Shown here piece by piece: positions 49,610 to 59,349 of a DNA stretch of 64,000 nt. A program made the translations under genes and the position numbers. The notes beneath the pieces were generated by a model. The model was not told the origin of the DNA. It saw nothing but the letters and a program-made list of their open reading frames with translations, and ran no database searches. The first letter of the stretch is position 1, and the number at the start of each line of letters is the position of its first letter. Location: contig NZ_SSMX01000021.1 of assembly GCF_004799515.1 (NCBI RefSeq), positions 1-64,000 of the forward strand. Reading direction: 5' to 3'. The stretch is from Phenylobacterium sp. (GTDB lineage Bacteria; Pseudomonadota; Alphaproteobacteria; Caulobacterales; Caulobacteraceae).

Positions 49610-50512
49610 TCAGCCGCCCATCAGGCGGAAGAACTTGGCGCTCTGCTCGCCGCCGGCCTGGTAGGCCTGCTGGCCGGCCGGGTCGGTGATCTTGGCCCAG
49701 TTGTCGCGGACCTCTTCGACGGACAGGCCGCCTTCGCCCAGGTAGACGCCCTCGGTCTCGACGATGCGGGCCAGGGCGAAGGCGCCTGCGCCGGCGGTCA
49801 GGATGCAACCGGTGGGCGCCTCGTCCGAGCAGAGGAAGACCACGCCAGGGGTCACGTACTCCGGCTTCAGCCGCTCCAGGATGGCGGGCGGCATCAGGTT
49901 CTCGGTCATCCGGGTGGCGGCCACCGGAGCGATGGCGTTGACGTGGATGTTGTTCTTCTGGCCCTCGAGCTTCAGCGTGTTCATGAAGCCGATGATGCCG
50001 AGCTTGGCCGCGCCGTAGTTCGACTGGCCGAAGTTGCCGTAGAGGCCGGACGACGACGTCGTGCAGACGATGCGGCCGTAATTCTGTTCGCGCATGATCT
50101 CCCAGACCGCCTTGGCGGGCTTCACCGTGCCCATCAGGTGGACGCCGAGCACGAACTCGAAGTCGGCGATCTCCATCTTGGCGAAGGTCTTGTCGCGCAG
50201 CACCCCGGCGTTGGCGACCAGGACGTCGATGCGGCCCCAGGCGTCCATGGCCTGCTTGACCATCAGGGCGACGCCGGCGTCGTCGGTGACCGAGCTGCCG
50301 TTGGCGATGGCCTCGCCGCCCAGGGCCTTGATCTCGTCGACGACCCTGTGGCTGGCCTCCGAGCCGCCGCCGGAGCCGTCCATGGAGCCGCCCAGGTCGT
50401 TGACCACCACCTTGGCCCCGCGCCGGGCGAGCTCGAGCGCATGCTGGCGGCCGAGGCCCCCGCCAGCGCCGGTGACGATGGCCACTTTGCCGTCGAAGCG
50501 GATGTCCGCCAT
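49610..50512 (-). CDS. SDR-family oxidoreductase (3-hydroxyacyl-CoA dehydrogenase-like)
   Basis: KVAIVTGAGGGLGRQHALELARRGAKVVVNDLGG, NAGVLRDKTFAKM, SSGLYGNFGQSNYGAAKLGIIGFMNTLKLEG (Ser-Tyr-Lys). Confidence 0.92.
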   Translation of the reverse strand: MADIRFDGKVAIVTGAGGGLGRQHALELARRGAKVVVNDLGGSMDGSGGGSEASHRVVDEIKALGGEAIANGSSVTDDAGVALMVKQAMDAWGRIDVLVANAGVLRDKTFAKMEIADFEFVLGVHLMGTVKPAKAVWEIMREQNYGRIVCTTSSSGLYGNFGQSNYGAAKLGIIGFMNTLKLEGQKNNIHVNAIAPVAATRMTENLMPPAILERLKPEYVTPGVVFLCSDEAPTGCILTAGAGAFALARIVETEGVYLGEGGLSVEEVRDNWAKITDPAGQQAYQAGGEQSAKFFRLMGG

Positions 50513-50644
50513 GAGAAGTCCTCTCTGGATAAGCCCGCGGGCCCGCGCAGATGCGGGGCCTCGAATTCGGCGGCGGTTTTGCGGGCTCACGGCAGAGGCG
50601 TCAAGGCGCGGCTGGCGTTGCTCGCCGCCCCGAAACCCAGAGTG

Positions 50645-50681
50645 GGCCTCCTCCGCCCGCTGGCGGAAGGCGGAGGAGGCC
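50645..50681 (-). terminator. Strong hairpin downstream of HlyD-like gene
   Basis: ggcctcctccgcc...ggcggaggaggcc, 13-bp perfect stem. Confidence 0.6.
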
Positions 50682-50693
50682 AGCGGACCTAGC

Positions 50694-51668
50694 CTATCCC
50701 ACTGCAGGCGGGGTGGTTTGCGCCTGCTGCTGGGTCCGCATGAATTTGACCAGCACCCGCTGGCCGATCAGGAAGGGCGCGTCGGTGGCGCCGACCACCA
50801 CCTCGACGACGCGCTCGTCGGTCTTTTCGGTCGGGTCGTCCGACTGCAGCTTGCGCGCCCCGAACACCTCGGCCCGGCGCAGCACCTTGCCGGTGAAGAC
50901 CCGCGTCGGGTCGGCTTCCGGCGAGAGCTGCACGGTCTGGCCGATCTCGACGAAGGGCAGGGAGCTCTCGGTGATCTCGGCGCGCACGATGCGGCTGGAC
51001 TTGGGCTCGAGGTCGAACATGTTGGAGACGTTCAGCGTCGAGGCGCCGGCGCCGGGGTTGGCGTAGCGGCGCACGATCCGCCCGTCGGCCGGGGCGCGGA
51101 TGATGGTGAGTTCCTGGTTGTACTTGGCCTGGCTGAGCTTGGCCTGGGCGGTGGCGATGGCGGCGTTCTGCGCCTCCAGGCTGGCCTCGGCGCCGCGGAT
51201 GGCGTCCTGCGCCTGATCCACCGACTGGCGGGAGATGAACTGCTTGTCGATCAGGCCCTGGACGCGGCCGAATTCGCGCTTGGCGGTGGAGATCTGCACC
51301 TGCAGCAGGGCGACCTGGGCCTGGGCCTGGCGCAGTTCGGCCTCGGCCTCCATGGCCTGCAGGCGAGGCTGCTCGTCCTCCAGGCGGGCCAGCACCTGGC
51401 CCTTCTTCACGTCGTCGCCTTCCTGGACGTTGACGTCCTCGACCACGCCGGAGGTGCGGGCGGCGACCTGGATCATGCCGCCTTCCACGTCGGCCTTGCC
51501 GTTGGCGATGGCGACGTAGGGGCTCTTGGGCGCGGACGCGGCGGCGGCCTTGGCCTGCTCGGCCTTCTTGGCGTTGGCCTGGTGCGACATGAAGAGGCCG
51601 CCGCCGGCCGCGAGCGCGACGAGCACGACGGCGATCCAGACGAAACGGTTGCGGAGAAAGGCGAACAT
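50694..51668 (-). CDS. HlyD-family periplasmic adaptor (DevB-like)
   Basis: MFAFLRNRFVWIAVVLVALAAGGG; VAARTSGVVEDVNVQEGDDVKKGQVLARLED; coiled-coil; LTIIRAPADGRIVRRYANPGAG. Confidence 0.88.
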   Translation of the reverse strand: MFAFLRNRFVWIAVVLVALAAGGGLFMSHQANAKKAEQAKAAAASAPKSPYVAIANGKADVEGGMIQVAARTSGVVEDVNVQEGDDVKKGQVLARLEDEQPRLQAMEAEAELRQAQAQVALLQVQISTAKREFGRVQGLIDKQFISRQSVDQAQDAIRGAEASLEAQNAAIATAQAKLSQAKYNQELTIIRAPADGRIVRRYANPGAGASTLNVSNMFDLEPKSSRIVRAEITESSLPFVEIGQTVQLSPEADPTRVFTGKVLRRAEVFGARKLQSDDPTEKTDERVVEVVVGATDAPFLIGQRVLVKFMRTQQQAQTTPPAVG

Positions 51669-51678
51669 GACGGTGTCC

Positions 51679-52434
51679 TCAGGCCTCGACGAGTTCGGGG
51701 CGGTGGTGAAGGGGATCGGCGGGGGCCTCGGCGCGGTCGACCCGGTGGTCGTCCAGGATGTGGCCGTCCTCAATGTGGATGATGCGGTCGGCGTAGGCCT
51801 CCAGCCGCGGGTCGTGGGTCACGCAGATCACGGCCGCGCCATGGCTCTTGGCGGCGCGCTGCAGGAGACGGATGACGATCTGGCCGTTTTCGCCGTCGAG
51901 CGCGCTGGTGGGCTCGTCGGCGAACAGGAGCTGGGGCTGTTTGGCCAGGGCCCGGGCGATGGCGACGCGCTGCTTCTCGCCGCCCGACATCTCGGCGGGG
52001 CGCGAGTTCATGCGCATCTCCAGGCCCACTTCGGCCAGGGCGTCAGCGGCGCGGCGGCGGGCGTCGCGCTTAGGGACGCCCTGGTACTTGAGCACGATCT
52101 CCACCTGCTGCAGGGCGGTGAGGGCCGAGAACAGGTTGAAGCCCTGGAAGATGAAGCCGCAGTGGTCGAGCCGGAAGCGGTCGATGCGGTTCTGGCGCAG
52201 GCCCCAGAGGTCCTGGCCCAGCGCGCTCACCTGGCCCTCGTCGGGCTTCAGGAGGCCCGACAGCGCCGCGACCAGGGTCGACTTGCCCGAGCCCGAGGGG
52301 CCCATGACCATGGTCACGTCGCCGTGCAGGGCGTCGAAGTCGACCCGCTTCAGCACCTCGATATGGGTGCGGCCGGTCTTGAAGCGCTTGTAGAGGCCGT
52401 GCGCCTTGATGGCGTGTTCGCTGGCAGAGCTCAT
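51679..52434 (-). CDS. ABC transporter ATP-binding protein (DevA/LolD-like)
   Basis: MVMGPSGSGKSTLVAALSGLL, AEMSGGEKQRVAIARALAKQPQLLFADEPTSALDGENG. Confidence 0.93.
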   Translation of the reverse strand: MSSASEHAIKAHGLYKRFKTGRTHIEVLKRVDFDALHGDVTMVMGPSGSGKSTLVAALSGLLKPDEGQVSALGQDLWGLRQNRIDRFRLDHCGFIFQGFNLFSALTALQQVEIVLKYQGVPKRDARRRAADALAEVGLEMRMNSRPAEMSGGEKQRVAIARALAKQPQLLFADEPTSALDGENGQIVIRLLQRAAKSHGAAVICVTHDPRLEAYADRIIHIEDGHILDDHRVDRAEAPADPLHHRPELVEA

Positions 52435-53573
52435 CGCAGCAGGTCCGCAGGTTGGCTTCTCTTCAGCACGCCCAGGGAGAACAGTCCCGACAGGACGGAG
52501 ATGACGAGGAGGAGCACGGTGACGGTGATGATCCAGGGCATGGGGAAGCCCATCGGCATGCCCAGGCTCTGGCCCAGCATGTAGACGCCGAAGGTGAAGA
52601 GCGCCGTGGCCAGGAGGCCCGCGACGCCCACCCAGAGCGCCAGCTCCAGGACGATGCGGCTGAGCGAGCCCATAGAGACGCCGAGCGCCCGCAGGCTGGC
52701 GAATTCCTTGATGCTGGCCAGGATCGCGCCGCGCAGGGTCTGCGAGGTGATGCCGACCCCGATCAGCAGGCCCAGGAACAGGGAGAAGCCCAGGAAGATG
52801 CCGATGATCTGCTCGCCCATCAGGGCGCTCTCATTGGCCTTCGAGAGGTCCTCGCGGGTCCAGGCGCGGTAGAGGCCGCCGGACACCTTGTTGAGCTGCT
52901 CCACCACCTGGCGCGCCTGGGTCGGATCGCGCAGGCGCACCATCAGGGGGCCGGTCTTGCCGCCCTTCGCGCCCATGCCCAGGAGATGCATGGTGTCCCG
53001 CGACATGTAGACCGAGGGCTGGTCGACGTTGGGATAGTTCTCCAGCACGCCGCGCACATGGACGGTCTTGCCGCTCAGGGACGCGGTCGCCCCGAGACTG
53101 GTGCCCAGCCGGGGCAGGGCGGTCTTGTCGATCACCACCGCGTAGGGCTCCATCAGCGCCAGGCGGATGGATTCTGGAAAGTCGGTCGGCAGGGTCACCG
53201 AGCCGGGGCGCGGATCGACGTCGAAGGTGTTGACGTAGGTGGTGACGGCCTTCTTGCCGGGCGCGGGCGTGTTGACCCAGCGCGCGCCATCGCCGTCGAG
53301 GCTTTCGACCTCGGCCACCTGCGGGTTCAGGTAGAGCAAGGGCTCGACCCGCTCGGGCAGGGAGTCCGGCCCGGCGTTGATCATGCTCTCGTTCTTGGGC
53401 GCCAGGACCATGATGTCGGCGCGGCTGCGGTCGATGGTGGCGGTGGCGGCCTGGACGATGCCGGTGAACATGCCGACCTGGGCCAGGATCAGCAGGCCGG
53501 AAAAGGCCAGCGCGACCATGGCGGCACTGTAGCGCTTCCATTCGAACAGCAGCGTGGCGAGAGCCAGCGACAT
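52431..53573 (-). CDS. ABC transporter permease (FtsX/MacB-like, DevC type)
   Basis: MSLALATLLFEWKRYSAAMVALAFSGLLILAQVGMFTGIVQAATATIDRSRADIMVLAPKNESM; C-terminal FtsX-like helices; adjacent to HlyD and ATPase. Confidence 0.88.
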   Translation of the reverse strand: MSLALATLLFEWKRYSAAMVALAFSGLLILAQVGMFTGIVQAATATIDRSRADIMVLAPKNESMINAGPDSLPERVEPLLYLNPQVAEVESLDGDGARWVNTPAPGKKAVTTYVNTFDVDPRPGSVTLPTDFPESIRLALMEPYAVVIDKTALPRLGTSLGATASLSGKTVHVRGVLENYPNVDQPSVYMSRDTMHLLGMGAKGGKTGPLMVRLRDPTQARQVVEQLNKVSGGLYRAWTREDLSKANESALMGEQIIGIFLGFSLFLGLLIGVGITSQTLRGAILASIKEFASLRALGVSMGSLSRIVLELALWVGVAGLLATALFTFGVYMLGQSLGMPMGFPMPWIITVTVLLLVISVLSGLFSLGVLKRSQPADLLR

Positions 53574-53771
53574 AACCACCTCCGGGTTGAGCGCGGGAAT
53601 GTCGCCGACCTGCCCGGAGGAGCCAGTTAAATCCCGGTAAGGGAGATCGCCCGGCAAACCCCGCGCAGCCGCAGCCCACGCTCACTTGCAAGGAGACGCG
53701 AGGCGCTACGCCCGGATGCGGCGGGCGGGATTAAACCTTCGTAATCCGGGCGGCGGCGAGCCGAAGCGCGG

Positions 53772-54875
53772 TTATTCGCCGCCTTTGGACTTCTCGGGGA
53801 TCGGTGTGCCGAAGATGCCGGGGCCCATGGTGGGCTTGATTCCCTGGGCCTCCTGCTGGCGCGCGCCGCCCAGGATGCCGGCCATGGCGTAGTTGCCTTC
53901 GTGGCAGGCGTATTCGAACACCCGGTCCTTGCGCCCGTTCAGGCTCTCCTCGGCCTTCCAGGTCTGGGTGTAGTAGACCGGGTCCTCGACCTGGAACTGG
54001 TAGAAGATCTGGGTCGGCGAGGTGCGGGTGAAGCGCTCAGTGACCCGCGCCTTCTCGGAGAGGTAGATCGGCCCGGTCCGGCCCTCTTCCGGGTTCACGT
54101 TGACGGTGTCGACCACCAGGGTCTCGCCCTCCCACCAGCCGACGCTGTCGCCGAGCCAGGCGGTCATCACCGCGGGGCGGTGGTGGGCGAGCGCCGTCGC
54201 CTTGTCCTTGAACAGCGGGATGACCCGGGCGTCGTGGACCATCTCCACCTCGATCACCACGGCGTCAGGCGTCTCCACGATCTGATAGTTGTTGTTGTAG
54301 ATGGTGTTCAGCATGCCCGGCCCGCCGGCGCCGGTGAAGCCGATCAGGCACCGCTCGGACACCGGCAGGTACTCCGGCCCCGCGAACAGGTTCTTGGCCC
54401 GGTCGCTGCGGTAGTCGGCCAGCAGCGTCTTGCCGGCGTCGGACAACGGCAGCTGGCCGTTGGCCGGCTCGACGATCCAGGACGTGCGGAACTCGCCCTT
54501 CACGTTGGCCAGGCTCATGCCCGGGTCGATCCAGAAGGTGTTGTAGCCGCGGTCGCTGTTGCCGTCCTTCAGGAGGTTGTCGTTGAAGTTAGAAGGACCT
54601 TCCTCGGCCGCGGCCAGCTTCTCGAAGGGGCTGTCCTTGGCGAGCTTGGCGGCCTCGTCCTTGTCCACCACCAGCTTCGCGACGCCGGGGCTGCGGGTGA
54701 GGTTGGTCACAGAGGCGTTGGACCAGACGCCGGTGAGGTCCGGCCGGCCGTAGCCGGTGCGCGGCGCGAGATAGGGCTTGGCCTTGGCGGGCTGCGCCGG
54801 CGGGTCGGCGGCCTGGGCCGCGCCCACGATCCCCAAAGCCAACGCCCATACGACAACGGAGACGCCGTTCCTCAT
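53772..54875 (-). CDS. Secreted conserved hypothetical protein
   Basis: Signal peptide MRNGVSVVVWALALGIVGAAQA; PDLTGVWSN, DSVGWWEGETLVVDTVNVNPEEG, ERFTRTSPTQIFYQFQVEDPVYYTQTWKAEE. Confidence 0.7.
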   Translation of the reverse strand: MRNGVSVVVWALALGIVGAAQAADPPAQPAKAKPYLAPRTGYGRPDLTGVWSNASVTNLTRSPGVAKLVVDKDEAAKLAKDSPFEKLAAAEEGPSNFNDNLLKDGNSDRGYNTFWIDPGMSLANVKGEFRTSWIVEPANGQLPLSDAGKTLLADYRSDRAKNLFAGPEYLPVSERCLIGFTGAGGPGMLNTIYNNNYQIVETPDAVVIEVEMVHDARVIPLFKDKATALAHHRPAVMTAWLGDSVGWWEGETLVVDTVNVNPEEGRTGPIYLSEKARVTERFTRTSPTQIFYQFQVEDPVYYTQTWKAEESLNGRKDRVFEYACHEGNYAMAGILGGARQQEAQGIKPTMGPGIFGTPIPEKSKGGE

Positions 54876-55057
54876 CGTCCTGCTCCCTGTTGCGGGCGTC
54901 CTGACGGTTAGGCCGGCGCCCGTCGTTTTGAGAGAGGGAGTCTAGCAGAACCGGCGCCTTGGCGCAGGCTGCAAACTTGCGCCACCGCCCCAACTGCTCC
55001 TCTATCGGCGGCGGGGGCCGCGAGGGGGAATCGCGGCCGGCGGGGATTAGGTCGTCG

Positions 55058-56341
55058 ATGTTCGGTCTTCAGAACGCGCAGAGCCTGGTGGGCGTCGCGC
55101 TGACCATCGGAATCTGCTGGGCGCTGTCGGAGAACCGCCGGGCCTTCCCTTGGAAGCTGGCGATCGGGGCGGTGCTGGTGCAGGCGGCGCTGGTGCTGGC
55201 GTTGTTCGGGGTCGCGCCGCTGCGGGCCGGGCTGGTGGGCGTCGGCCATGCGGTGGACGGCCTGGCCGCCAGCACCCAGGCGGGCGTCGCCTTCGTGTTC
55301 GGCTTCCTGGCCGGGACGCCGGACCAGCCCTACGCGCTGACCAATCCCGGCGGCCTGTTCATCCTGGCCTTCCGCGTCCTGCCGGTGATCCTGGTGGTCT
55401 GCGCCCTGGCGGCCCTGCTCTGGCACTGGCGAATCCTGAAGTGGATCACCCAGGGCTTCGGCCTGCTCTTCGAGAAGACCATGGGGCTGCGCGGGCCGCC
55501 GGCGCTCGCCACCGCCGCCACGGTGTTCATGGGCCAGGTGGAGGGTCCGATCTTCATCCGCAGCTACCTGCCGCGCCTGTCGCGCTCGGAGCTGTTCATG
55601 CTGCTCGGGGTGGGGATGAGCTGCGTCTCCGGCTCGACCATGGTGGCCTATGCGACGATCCTGAAGGACGTCCTGCCGAACGCCGCCAGCCACGTGCTGA
55701 CCGCCTCGATCATCTCCGCCCCGGCCGGGGTGCTGCTGGCCCGCATCCTGGTGCCGCGCCAGCCGCAGGACGAGGTCTCCGAGCCGCTGAGCGAGGAAGA
55801 GGACAAGGTCTACGAAAGCTCCATCGACGCCCTGATCAAGGGCACGTCGGACGGGCTATCCATCGTGCTGAACGTCGCCGCGACCCTGATCGTCTTCGTG
55901 GCCCTGGTGGCGATGCTGAACGGGCTCCTGGGCCTGGCGGGCAGCGTCGGCGGTGCCCCGATCTCCGTGGAGCGGATGCTGGGGGTGATCTTCGCGCCGC
56001 TCGCCTGGGCGTTGGGCATCCGCTGGGCCGACGCGCCGACCGCGGGCTCGCTCTTAGGCGTAAAGCTGGTGCTGACCGAGTTCACCGCCTTCATCCGCCT
56101 GGGCACCCTGCCGGCCGGGACCATCGACGAGCGCACCCGGGTGATCATGACCTATGCGCTCTGCGGCTTCGCCAACATCGCCTCGGTCGGCATCAACGTC
56201 GCCGGTTACTCCGTGCTGGTCCCGGAGCGGCGCGCGGAGATCATGGGCATGGTCTGGAAGGCGATGATGGCCGGCTTCCTGGCCACCTGCTTGACCGCTT
56301 CGGTGGTGGGCGTCATGCCCTCCATCCTGTTCGGCCACTGA
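55058..56341 (+). CDS. Concentrative nucleoside transporter (NupC/CNT family)
   Basis: MFGLQNAQSLVGVALTIGICWALSENRRAFPWKLAIGAVLVQ...GQVEGPIFIRSYLPRLSRSELFMLLGVGMSCVSGSTMVAYATIL...YALCGFANIASVGI. Confidence 0.92.
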   Translation: MFGLQNAQSLVGVALTIGICWALSENRRAFPWKLAIGAVLVQAALVLALFGVAPLRAGLVGVGHAVDGLAASTQAGVAFVFGFLAGTPDQPYALTNPGGLFILAFRVLPVILVVCALAALLWHWRILKWITQGFGLLFEKTMGLRGPPALATAATVFMGQVEGPIFIRSYLPRLSRSELFMLLGVGMSCVSGSTMVAYATILKDVLPNAASHVLTASIISAPAGVLLARILVPRQPQDEVSEPLSEEEDKVYESSIDALIKGTSDGLSIVLNVAATLIVFVALVAMLNGLLGLAGSVGGAPISVERMLGVIFAPLAWALGIRWADAPTAGSLLGVKLVLTEFTAFIRLGTLPAGTIDERTRVIMTYALCGFANIASVGINVAGYSVLVPERRAEIMGMVWKAMMAGFLATCLTASVVGVMPSILFGH

Positions 56342-56355
56342 CCGGAGCCTCCGCC

Positions 56356-56967
56356 ATGAAGCTCTACGACGCCCCCGTCGCGCCCAACCCCCGCAGGGTC
56401 CGCTGGGTGATGGCCGAGAAAGGCATCACCGATATCGAGGTCGTGCAGGTCTCGATCCCGGACAGCGAGCACAAGTCTGCGGACTACCTGGCCAAGGCCG
56501 GCCTGCCGCAGTTGCCGATGCTGGAGATGGACGACGGCGCGGCGGTCACCGAGTCTCTGGCCATCTGCCGCTATCTGGAAAGCCGATATCCCGAGCCCAA
56601 TCTGTTCGGCCGCACGCCGGAGGAGACCGCGGTCATCGAGATGTGGACCCGCCGCGCCGAGATGCTGGTGGCCACGCCCTTCATGCTGGGCGTCCGTCTG
56701 GCGCATCCCGCCTTCGCGCCGCTGGAGACGCCGGCGCCCGAAGTCGCCGAATGGAACCAGAAGACTGCCATGAACGCGCTGAAGGTGCTGGACCGGCGGC
56801 TGGGCGAGAGCGCTTTCCTGGCCACCGAGAGGATCACCATCGCCGACATCGTGGCCGTGATCGGCATCGACTTCGCCCGCATCGTGCGCCTGCGGCCGCC
56901 GGAAGAACTCGCCCACCTCAATCGCTGGCTGGCCGCCATGCGCGAGCGGCCGGCCGCTGGAGTCTGA
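56356..56967 (+). CDS. Glutathione S-transferase family protein
   Basis: MKLYDAPVAPNPRRVRWVMAEKGI...LPQLPMLEMDDGAAVTESLAICRYLESRYPEPNLFG. Confidence 0.9.
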   Translation: MKLYDAPVAPNPRRVRWVMAEKGITDIEVVQVSIPDSEHKSADYLAKAGLPQLPMLEMDDGAAVTESLAICRYLESRYPEPNLFGRTPEETAVIEMWTRRAEMLVATPFMLGVRLAHPAFAPLETPAPEVAEWNQKTAMNALKVLDRRLGESAFLATERITIADIVAVIGIDFARIVRLRPPEELAHLNRWLAAMRERPAAGV

Positions 56968-56989
56968 GAGCCTCGGGCCCGATCGGGCG

Positions 56990-57916
56990 TCAGCCGCCCG
57001 GCTTCGAGGAGGGCGGGTCCGGCGGCCGGGGCGGTACGGGGGAGACGATGAAGTCGTCGTGGACGTCGCGCGCGACGCTGTCGCCCATTCGGTGCAGCGC
57101 CGCCTGCAGCTCCAGCAGATCGGAATAAGGCAGCTCCAGCACATGTTCGTTCGGATGCGCCGGCGCGGCCTGCGGATAGTCCTTGCCGGACGTGGCGGTC
57201 ATCTCGATGTGGGCGCCCAGGATGTGGCTGACGTGGCGGTCCTTGGTGAAGCCCGCCACCCGGTCGATGCTGTCGCGGTAGTCGGTGAAGAGGTTCAGCG
57301 GCACATAGAGCCGGCCCGGATAGAGGCTGTCGCCGGAGAGCAGCAGCCGCGTCTTCGGGTCGAAGATCATGATGTGCGACGGATGGTGGCCGGGCGCCGG
57401 GATGACGGTCAGGGCGCGGCCGCCCAGGTCGAAGGTGACGATGTCGCGCGGCCAGGCGGCGATCTTGAAGAAGGTCGCGACGTCGCGGGCGGTCCAGCCC
57501 ACCACGACGGTGTCCGGCCGGTCCTTGAACTCCGGGTCGCCGGCGGTGTGGTCGCCGTGGCTGTGGCTGTGGGCGACCACCAGCGGGATCGAGGCGCGGT
57601 GGTGCGCGGCCAGCCAGTCGGCGATCACCCCGTCGACGGTCGGGCGCACCTTGAGGCCGCCCGCGCCGGTGTCGAGCAGCAGGGCGCGGTCCTTGCCGAA
57701 CAGCAGGTAGAGGAAGGGCGCCTCGAAGTCGGTCTTCACCGACTGGCGGATGACGAAGGTGTCGGCGTCGTAGCGCTGCACTTGCATCTGCGGCTCGCTG
57801 GCCGCCGTCCCGTCGATCCAGGGGGCGAACAGCGGCTTGGCCAGGGCCGTAGCGGGGAGGGCGGCGGCGGGGAAGGCCAGGACCAGGGCCGCGGCGATCA
57901 GACCGGCGAGCTTCAT
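56990..57916 (-). CDS. MBL-fold metallo-hydrolase (secreted)
   Basis: ALLLDTGAGGLKVRPTV, VVAHSHSHGDHTAGDPEFKDRP, VIPAPGHHPSHIMIFDPKTRLLLSGDSLYPG; signal peptide. Confidence 0.88.
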   Translation of the reverse strand: MKLAGLIAAALVLAFPAAALPATALAKPLFAPWIDGTAASEPQMQVQRYDADTFVIRQSVKTDFEAPFLYLLFGKDRALLLDTGAGGLKVRPTVDGVIADWLAAHHRASIPLVVAHSHSHGDHTAGDPEFKDRPDTVVVGWTARDVATFFKIAAWPRDIVTFDLGGRALTVIPAPGHHPSHIMIFDPKTRLLLSGDSLYPGRLYVPLNLFTDYRDSIDRVAGFTKDRHVSHILGAHIEMTATSGKDYPQAAPAHPNEHVLELPYSDLLELQAALHRMGDSVARDVHDDFIVSPVPPRPPDPPSSKPGG

Positions 57917-58922
57917 GTGCGCGGCTCCGGTGGGCGTCGGCGATCAGTTCAAGGGAGCGGATTCGGGCGTCGAGGGAAGGCCCGACCGCCATGACGAAGA
58001 CCTCGTCGGCATGGGCCTCGCTAGCCTTGTCCACGAGCCGCGCGTGGACGGCGGGGGCGTCGGCGGCGATGGTGCGCGTCTCCACCAGGGTCCGCACCGG
58101 CGTGCTCGCGAACTCCGCCAGGAAGGTCTCGGCGCTCTCCAGGTCGAGGAAGCGGCGCCGGCGGCCGGCCAGCATGGAGACGTTGGCCGCGCGGCGCAGG
58201 GCGTCCTCGCGCCAAGCCTGCTCGGCGGTGTCGGCGGCGTAGGCGACCAACGCGATCCCGGACCAGGGCCCGCTGCGGAATTGCGACGGCTGGAAGGCCG
58301 CGCGGTAGGCCGCCACCGCCGGCCCGCCGTCGGTCCGAGCGATGAACTCGGCGAACACCATGCCGACGCCCATCTGGCCGGCGAAGGCGGCGCTCTCCTC
58401 CGAGGTGCAGAGCACGAAGACGTCCGGGTGCGAGGGCCCGGCGGGATTGGCGTGGATGTCGTGCAGCGGATGGTCGTCGCCGATCGGCGCCTTGCCCGAG
58501 GCGTCGAGCAGCCAGGTGGTCAGGAGGTGGAAATACTGCGGGAACGCCTCCGAGCCCACGGAGCGAAGCGCGCCGCCGGTGCGCGCGTCGGCGCCGAGCG
58601 CGCGGCCCAGGCCCAGGTCGATGCGGCCCGGCGCCAGGGCCTCCAACGCCATGAACACCTCCGCCACCTTCAGCGGCGAATAATTGACCAGCATGACGCC
58701 GCCGGAGCCCAGCCGCAGGGTGGTGGTCGCCTGGGTCAGGGCCGCGATCAGGATCTCCGGCGCGGCCGAGCCCAGGCCCGCGATGCTGTGGTGCTCGGAC
58801 AGCCAGAGCCGATGATAGCCGAGGCGCTCGACGGCTCGGGCGATCTCGATCGTCTCGCGCACCGCCTGCGCCTGGGTGGCCTCGCCGGTCACCGGCGACA
58901 GGTCGAGGGCCGACAGGATCAC
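57917..58922 (-). CDS. LLM class flavin-dependent oxidoreductase; no stop at the expected end, ORF stays open to 56571
   Basis: MILSALDLSPVTGEATQAQAVRETIEIARAVERLGYHRLWLSEHHSIAGLGSAAPEILIAALTQATTTLRLGSGGVMLVNYSPLKVAEVFMALEALAPGRIDLGLGRALG. Similarity-like sequence ends near SLELIADAH; end given here is the expected gene end, not an observed stop. Confidence 0.8.
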
Positions 58923-58926
58923 CGGC

Positions 58927-59283
58927 TCACTCGTCCAGATACTTCCAGGTGTCGGCGCCGTCGAAGGGGCGGACGCGCGTGTTGGGCCAGTCGATGGCGT
59001 CCATCAGCCGCGCGTTGATCCCCATGCGGTCGCGGGCGCCGTCGAGGCTCTGCCAGTGGGTGGTGACGCCGCAGGTCTTGCAGCGGTGGAAGGCCAGCAT
59101 CCGGTCGCCCCAGACATAGGGCTGGGTCGAGCCGGCCTTTGGCATCCCAACCTCCGATTGCTTGTAGTAGGCCCAGCGCGCCGCGAGCTTGCGGCAGATC
59201 GAACAGTTGCATTCGGTGACGGCTTCCGGCGGCTCGGGCGCGGTCAGGCGCACGGCTCCGCAGTGGCAGGCGGCCTCGATCAT
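58927..59283 (-). CDS. GFA-family protein (CENP-V/GFA zinc domain)
   Basis: ACHCGAVRLTAPEPPEAVTECNCSICRKLAARWAYY...HRCKTCGVTTHW. Confidence 0.9.
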   Translation of the reverse strand: MIEAACHCGAVRLTAPEPPEAVTECNCSICRKLAARWAYYKQSEVGMPKAGSTQPYVWGDRMLAFHRCKTCGVTTHWQSLDGARDRMGINARLMDAIDWPNTRVRPFDGADTWKYLDE

Positions 59284-59349
59284 CGGCGGCGGCTCCCTAT
59301 GGTCGCTCTTTGTTTGGACGGGGCCGCTTGGCCTGTCCCTCACGCCTAC

